Program-made: the position numbers and the translations under genes
Source of the DNA: Streptomyces althioticus
GTDB taxonomy: Bacteria > Actinomycetota > Actinomycetes > Streptomycetales > Streptomycetaceae
Reading direction: 5' to 3'
DNA: 64,000 bases
NCBI GenBank assembly: GCA_014649355.1
Contig: BMSW01000017.1
Coordinates: 110,682-174,681, forward strand
Shown: piece by piece, positions 59,599 through 64,000 of the stretch
How positions within the stretch are numbered: position 1 is the stretch's first letter
How the letters are laid out: each line of letters starts with the position of its first letter
Notes under the pieces: generated by a model
What the model saw: only the letters and a program-made list of their open reading frames with translations
Told to the model about the DNA's origin: nothing
The model's database searches: none

Positions 59599-59960
59599 CA
59601 TGCGCGTCCACGACCGACCCGCGAGGCACTGAACATGCGCGTCACGCACCGACCTGCCGCGACCACGTGTACGCGCGGTACGCGCCCACCCGCCGCGAGC
59701 AGGTACCTACGCATCGCCGACCGCCCTGCCGCGCGCACGCACACACGCATCACCCACCACCTCGCCGCGCGCACGCGCACACGCGTCACCCACCACCTCG
59801 CCGCACGCACGCACACACGCGTCACCCACCACCTCGCCGCACGCACGCACACACGCGTCACCCACTGACCCGCCGCACGCACGCGCACGCACGTCACCCA
59901 CCGACCCGCCGCGCGCACGCGCATACGCGTCGACGACCGACCCGCGAAGGGCTGAGGCCG
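59599..59960. repeat. 36-bp minisatellite between the ATPase and FtsX permease genes
   Basis: Units of 36 bp start at 59722, 59758, 59794, 59830, 59866 and 59902; diverged units extend back to about 59614. The units at 59794 and 59830 are identical. Core sequences are ccgcacgcacgcacacacgc and cgtcacccac. The frame of the downstream permease stays open from 59667 through all units, and a second frame is open to 59868. The outermost units (near 59606 and 59930) both read cgaccgacccgcg, so the array looks like expansion of a single short linker. Confidence 0.92.
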
Positions 59961-62243
59961 GTGCGAGCGACTCTGCGCTGGGCGCACTCCGATCTGCGCA
60001 CGCACCGCGGCGAGGCGCTGTTCCTGGTGCTCGCCACCGCGGGCGTCGTGGTGTCCCTGCTGCTGGCCACGGCCCTGTTCGGGTACGCGACCAACCCCTG
60101 GCAGCGCGTCTTCACCCAGGCGCACGGCGCCCACGTCACCCTGCACACGACCGCCTCCGCCGACGCGGACAGGCTGACCGGCCTGGAAGGCGTGCGGTCG
60201 GTCGCCGGCCCCTACCCCACCTCCTCGCTGACCCTCTCCTCGCAGGGCGGCCGGGCCTCCGTGGAGGTGCGCGGCACGCGGGACCGGCCCGAGGTGGGCC
60301 GCCCGATCGTCACCTCCGGGCACTGGCTGGACCCGGCGACGCCCGACGGCGTGGTGCTGGAGAGCAACCTGGCCCGCGCCCTGCTCACCGCGCCCGGCGA
60401 CACCCTCTCCGTGCCCGGCACCGCGCGGCGGTTCACCGTGGTCGGCGTCGCGGACAGCGCCGAGCCGCGGTTCCGGCCGGGTGAGCGGGCGGGGCTCGTG
60501 TGGGCGCTGCCGTCGGCGGTGGCGGACCCGGACGGGCAGGTGATCGGACTGAGGCTGGCCGACCCGGGCGACACCGGGTACGCGGTGCAGCGGGCGGTGA
60601 CCGAGCTGGGCGCCGGGGCGATCGGAGAGGTGGCGACCTGGCAGCAGGCGCGCGCCGAGGCCCAGGGCGACAACAGGCTGCTGGGGCAGGTGCTGGGCCT
60701 GTTCGGGCTGGGCGCGCTGGTCGCCGCCGGGTTCGCCGTGCACGGCGCGATCACCACCCGGATCCGGGGGCATCTGCGGGACATCTCCGTCCTCAAGGCG
60801 ATCGGCTTCACCCCAGGACAGGTGGTGCGCGTCTTCCTGATCCAGCACCTCGGGTACGCCCTGCTGGGCGCGGTGGCCGCCGCCGCGCTCACGGAGGCGC
60901 TGGGCGGTTCCGTCCCGGGGCGGCTCGGGGACGCGGTGGACGTGTGGCAGGGGCTGCCCGGGCACACCGCGGCGCTGTTCGTGGTCCCGGTCGGGGCGGT
61001 GCTGTTCATCGGCGCGACGACCGGCCTGGCCGCCTGGCGCGCGGGCCGGGTGCCGCCGGTGCCGGTGCCGCGTCCGGCGGCGGCTCCGGCGAGGCGGCTG
61101 GGCGGTGCGGCCCGCCGGGCGCTGGGCGCTCGGGTGCCTCCGGCGCTGGTGCTGGGCTGGCACAAGGCGTTCACCCGGCGGCCGCGGTCGCTGGGCGCCG
61201 TGGCCAGGCTGGCGCTGCCGCTGCTGCTGATCGTGGTGGCGCTGAGCGCGTGGACGACGATCGACCGCTTCCACAGCGCGCCCGAGCGGATCGGGCTGCC
61301 CGCGGCGCTCAGCGTCCGCGCCGACGCCGCGCTGGACGACGCGGAGGCGCGGAAGCTGCTGGAGAGCGACCCGCAGGTGGCCGCCGCCCACCCGGGCGTG
61401 GAGGTGGCCGCGCTGGTCCCCGGCCAGACCGCGACGATCGCCCTGCGCGGGTACGGCACCCACGAGGACCCGTACCCGTTCGCGCTGGCGGAGGGCAGAC
61501 CGGCGCGCGGTCCGGACGAGGCGGTGGCCGGGCAGGGTCTGCTCGACCTGCTGCACGTCCGGGTGGGCGACTGGGTGCGGATGACCGTCGGGGACCGCCC
61601 GCAGATCCTGCACATCGTGGGCCGCAGCATCGAGCCGGAGAACGCGGGACGCGTCATCTCCACCTCCCTCGACACCCTCCGCGCCAACGATCCGGAGATG
61701 CGGCCCGGCCTCTACCAGGTCCGTCTCGAACCCGGCGCGGACCCGGCCGAGGTGGCGGCGCGGCTCGCGGCGGAGGGGCGCGGCCATCTGGACGTGCACA
61801 CCGTGGCCAACCCGGCGGACGGGCTGTCGCCGCTGCGCGCGGTGGTCCTGGGACTGGTCGCGGTACTGGCGCTGATCGGTCTGGTGGAGCTGCTGACAGC
61901 GATCGGCGGCACCGTCCGCGAGGGCGAGCGCGACCTGCTGGCGCTGAAGGCGGTCGGGCTGTCGCCCCGGCAGATCACCGCGGTCACGGTCACCGCCACC
62001 GCCGGTACGGCGCTGGCGGCGGTGCTGGTCGCCACCGCGCTGGGGCTGCCGCTGGCGCACTGGCTGATCGACGCCCAGGGCAGGTCGAGCGGCATCGGCG
62101 CGGGCATCGCCCGGCTGCCCTCCCCCGCGCTGCTGGTGCTGCTGGGCACGGCCGCCGTCCTGGGCGCCGCCGCCCTGGCCGCCGTCCCCGCCGCCCGCGC
62201 CGCCCGCCGCCGCCTCGCGGACACCCTGAGCGCGCTGGCCTGA
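59961..62243 (+). CDS. FtsX-type ABC exporter permease (MacB-like)
   Basis: A 760-residue membrane protein with duplicated FtsX architecture. The first helix is LFLVLATAGVVVSLLLATALF. A large extracytoplasmic domain covers about 40-240. FtsX core one contains GLGALVAAGFAVHGAITTRIRGHLRDISVLKAIGFTPGQVV; core two near the end contains VREGERDLLALKAVGLSPRQI and three more helices. GTG at 59961 with AAGGGCTGAGG upstream is the family-like start. The frame remains open upstream through His/Arg/Thr-rich repeats, so a longer protein is formally possible. Likely exports a lipid, peptide or lipoprotein. Confidence 0.9.
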   Translation: MRATLRWAHSDLRTHRGEALFLVLATAGVVVSLLLATALFGYATNPWQRVFTQAHGAHVTLHTTASADADRLTGLEGVRSVAGPYPTSSLTLSSQGGRASVEVRGTRDRPEVGRPIVTSGHWLDPATPDGVVLESNLARALLTAPGDTLSVPGTARRFTVVGVADSAEPRFRPGERAGLVWALPSAVADPDGQVIGLRLADPGDTGYAVQRAVTELGAGAIGEVATWQQARAEAQGDNRLLGQVLGLFGLGALVAAGFAVHGAITTRIRGHLRDISVLKAIGFTPGQVVRVFLIQHLGYALLGAVAAAALTEALGGSVPGRLGDAVDVWQGLPGHTAALFVVPVGAVLFIGATTGLAAWRAGRVPPVPVPRPAAAPARRLGGAARRALGARVPPALVLGWHKAFTRRPRSLGAVARLALPLLLIVVALSAWTTIDRFHSAPERIGLPAALSVRADAALDDAEARKLLESDPQVAAAHPGVEVAALVPGQTATIALRGYGTHEDPYPFALAEGRPARGPDEAVAGQGLLDLLHVRVGDWVRMTVGDRPQILHIVGRSIEPENAGRVISTSLDTLRANDPEMRPGLYQVRLEPGADPAEVAARLAAEGRGHLDVHTVANPADGLSPLRAVVLGLVAVLALIGLVELLTAIGGTVREGERDLLALKAVGLSPRQITAVTVTATAGTALAAVLVATALGLPLAHWLIDAQGRSSGIGAGIARLPSPALLVLLGTAAVLGAAALAAVPAARAARRRLADTLSALA

Positions 62244-62259
62244 GCGACGCCGGCCGCCC

Positions 62260-63282
62260 TCAAGGGCCGTACGGGGGCTGGGGGTTGTACGGGCCGTACG
62301 GGTTGCCGCCGGCGCCGGGCGCGTACGGGTTGCCGCCGCCCTGCCCGGGGACGAACCCGTGACCGGGGTGCGGCTGCGGAGGGACGTAGGGGGCGCCGGG
62401 CGGAGGTCCGTACGGGTTCCCCTGGGGCGGGACGAACGGATTCCCCTGCGGCGGGACGAAAGGGTGCCCCTGCGGCGGGACGTACGGGTGCCCCGACGGC
62501 GGGACCGGGGGCATCGGCGGGACCTGACCCGGGACCGGTGGGTGACCGGCCGGGTGCGCTCGGAGCCGGATGCCGTAGCGCCGCCGGAGCCGGCCGGTCT
62601 CCAGCAGGGCGATCGCCGTGACGGTCACCGGGGCGCCGAGGATGAACACGACGCCGAGCGCGAACCCGAGTCCGTGCAGATCACCGGTGACCAGATCGGG
62701 GACCGCCACCAGCCAGCTGGTGACCGTGGCGAGCAGCGCCGGCAGACAGCGGTGCACGGCGCCCGTGCCGAAGAAGTTGCCGGACACCCGGAGGGTGCCC
62801 CGGGCCACGAAGCAGAGCATCCACATCATCGTCATGCCCGCCCCGATGACCACAAAGGTGCTGGAGGTGGAGTTGACGGTCTGCACAAGCAGCACGAATG
62901 CGACGACCGAGCCGATGAACAGCAGGAGCAGAACCAGGGAGCTGAGGAGCGGAGTCCTCAACTGCCGCAGCGTGCCGGAGCGCCGCCAGACGAGCAGCAT
63001 CACGCCGACGGTCAACGGTGTGATGAACAGCAGCACGACCGAGGCGAGGAGGGCGTTCTCCAGCAGCTCGGTGGGATCGAACCCGTCCGCGAACACGGTG
63101 TAGACGCCGACCGACGCCACCGCTCCGGCGATGACCCGGATGCGCTTGAGCTTGTCGATGGCCGGGTCCAGCGACGGCGGGATCCACGCCGGATGGAACA
63201 CCGCGTCCGCCACCCTGTGCGGTCTGAGGATGTCGCGTGCCGTGAGTGTGCCACCGGTCCACCGGCCGGGCGTGCGTGCCAC
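62260..63282 (-). CDS. multi-helix membrane protein with a Pro/Gly repeat tail
   Basis: A 340-residue membrane protein of unknown function. The N-terminus has TARDILRPHRVADAVFHPAWIPPSL. Six or so hydrophobic segments follow, including ASVVLLFITPLTVGVMLLVW, SSLVLLLLFIGSVVAFVLLV and GLGFALGVVFILGAPVTVTA. It shares features with Yip1-like proteins. The last 95 residues are repeats of about nine residues (GHPFVPPQ, GNPFVPPQ, GNPYGPPP) ending NPYGPYNPQPPYGP. ATG at 63282. It is convergent with the FtsX permease, with 16 bp between them. Confidence 0.82.
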   Translation of the reverse strand: MARTPGRWTGGTLTARDILRPHRVADAVFHPAWIPPSLDPAIDKLKRIRVIAGAVASVGVYTVFADGFDPTELLENALLASVVLLFITPLTVGVMLLVWRRSGTLRQLRTPLLSSLVLLLLFIGSVVAFVLLVQTVNSTSSTFVVIGAGMTMMWMLCFVARGTLRVSGNFFGTGAVHRCLPALLATVTSWLVAVPDLVTGDLHGLGFALGVVFILGAPVTVTAIALLETGRLRRRYGIRLRAHPAGHPPVPGQVPPMPPVPPSGHPYVPPQGHPFVPPQGNPFVPPQGNPYGPPPGAPYVPPQPHPGHGFVPGQGGGNPYAPGAGGNPYGPYNPQPPYGP

Positions 63283-63330
63283 TTCGTGTTCCCCCGAGTG
63301 CTCGCCGTGATGATCGACCCGGGGATTGTA

Positions 63331-63363
63331 CGGGGGCGGACGGACATGCGCCGTCCGCCCCCG
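63331..63363 (-). terminator. pgi terminator
   Basis: A 13-bp perfect stem cgggggcggacgg/ccgtccgcccccg with a 7-nt loop lies just beyond the pgi stop. It also sits upstream of the membrane-protein gene. Confidence 0.85.
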
Positions 63364-63372
63364 TGGCAGCGG

Positions 63373-64000
63373 TCAGGCGCGTCCGCGCAGCTCCCGGTAG
63401 GCGGCGACCAGGGCCTTCGTGGACGGGTCGAGGCCGGGGACGTCGGCGCCCTCGGTGAGGGCGGGCTCGACGCGCTTGGCGAGGACCTTGCCGAGTTCGA
63501 CGCCCCACTGGTCGAAGGAGTCGATGTCCCAGACCGCGCCCTGCACGAACACCTTGTGCTCGTACAGCGCGACCAGCTGGCCCAGCACCGACGGGGTCAG
63601 CTCGGTGGCCAGGATCGTGGTGGTGGGGTGGTTGCCCTGGAAGGTCTTGTGCGGGACCAGTTCCTCGGGCACGCCCTCGGCGCGCACCTCGTCCGGCGTC
63701 TTGCCGAAGGCCAGCGCCTGCGTCTGGGCGAAGAAGTTGGCCATCAGCAGGTCGTGCTGGGCGGCGAGCCGGTCACTCAGCTCCTCCACGGGCTCGGCGA
63801 AGCCGATGAAGTCGGCGGGGACGAGCTTGGTGCCCTGGTGGATCAACTGGTAGTAGGCGTGCTGCCCGTTGGTGCCCGGGGTGCCCCAGACGACCGGACC
63901 CGTCTGCCAGTCGACCTCGCGTCCGTCCCGGCCGACGTACTTGCCGTTGGACTCCATGTCGAGCTGCTGGAGGTAGGCGGTGAACTTCGACAGGTAGTGC
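63373..64000 (-). CDS. pgi: glucose-6-phosphate isomerase, C-terminal part
   Basis: About 208 C-terminal residues of phosphoglucose isomerase; the 5' part is beyond the right edge. PGI signature 2 and its surroundings are visible: WGTPGTNGQHAYYQLIHQGT contains the catalytic His, and DFIGFAEPVEELSDRL follows. The C-terminal catalytic Lys lies in FDQWGVELGKVLAKR. The upstream residues HYLSKFTAYLQQLDMESNGK match the family. It interconverts glucose-6-P and fructose-6-P, completing the sugar-phosphate set begun at tkt. Confidence 0.95.
   Translation of the reverse strand, partial: HYLSKFTAYLQQLDMESNGKYVGRDGREVDWQTGPVVWGTPGTNGQHAYYQLIHQGTKLVPADFIGFAEPVEELSDRLAAQHDLLMANFFAQTQALAFGKTPDEVRAEGVPEELVPHKTFQGNHPTTTILATELTPSVLGQLVALYEHKVFVQGAVWDIDSFDQWGVELGKVLAKRVEPALTEGADVPGLDPSTKALVAAYRELRGRA

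Noticed and set aside
59635..59868. Small His/Arg/Thr-rich repeat protein between the ATPase and permease
   Set aside because: The frame consists only of minisatellite units, has no ribosome site, and ends where the repeat changes. It is better explained as repeat DNA.

Overview
The window is actinobacterial chromosomal DNA, almost certainly Streptomyces. It has very high GC, GTG and TTG starts, ATGA/GTGA stop-start overlaps in most operons, TTGAC(N)-17/18-TA(G/C)NNT promoters, and a sufR-sufBD-Rieske-sufCSU-sufT operon next to ctaA, ctaB and tkt-tal-zwf-opcA-pgl-pgi. From memory this order matches the SCO19xx core region of S. coelicolor; no alignment was run. No rRNA, tRNA, IS element, prophage or CRISPR array was seen.

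Positions 1-9080 (minus strand) hold a sugar and sugar-acid operon: GntR/FadR regulator, DapA-fold lyase, IlvD/Edd dehydratase, two sugar ABC permeases, a Gfo/Idh/MocA oxidoreductase, a PmoA-like protein, a GH43 glycosidase and the start of one more gene. Nearly every junction is a 4-bp overlap. A promoter with palindromes at the transcription start precedes the regulator. No substrate-binding protein is visible. Positions 9.3-9.6 kb carry a 26-bp tandem array.

Positions 9.6-15.5 kb: a mycothiol-isomerase-like protein, an MFS exporter, then a divergent uronate-oxidation locus. Uronate dehydrogenase faces 5-dehydro-4-deoxyglucarate dehydratase, which is coupled to an unrecognised TIM-barrel-like protein. 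About 0.5 kb of Streptomyces intergenic repeats follows. Positions 15.5-20.6 kb: a DeoR-regulated polyol importer with a zinc dehydrogenase, mannitol/sorbitol type.

Positions 20.7-31.4 kb form a mixed stretch: a double TerD protein, a truncated TROVE/Ro (vWA) pseudogene with a hairpin that might be a Y-RNA remnant, an unknown conserved protein, a secreted nuclease-like protein, DUF3618 and holin-like membrane proteins, dapA, a small secreted peptide, SUKH and VOC proteins, dapD, and a TetR-controlled SMR efflux pump with a near-perfect operator.

Positions 31.5-44.4 kb carry Fe-S assembly (suf), an ABC-2 exporter, heme A synthesis (ctaA, ctaB), and accessory enzymes. Positions 44.8-51.4 kb carry the pentose phosphate operon, with pgi at the right edge. 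Positions 51.5-58.2 kb hold an alpha-glucoside importer with GH13 glucosidase; one permease carries a large extracytoplasmic insert with a CnaB-like fold. Next come an orphan sugar-binding protein, a PadR-ABC-FtsX exporter whose two transporter genes are separated by a 36-bp minisatellite, a Pro/Gly-tailed membrane protein, and the 3' part of pgi.

The recurrent theme is carbon supply. Three importers and two sugar-acid pathways surround the central sugar-phosphate, heme and Fe-S genes.
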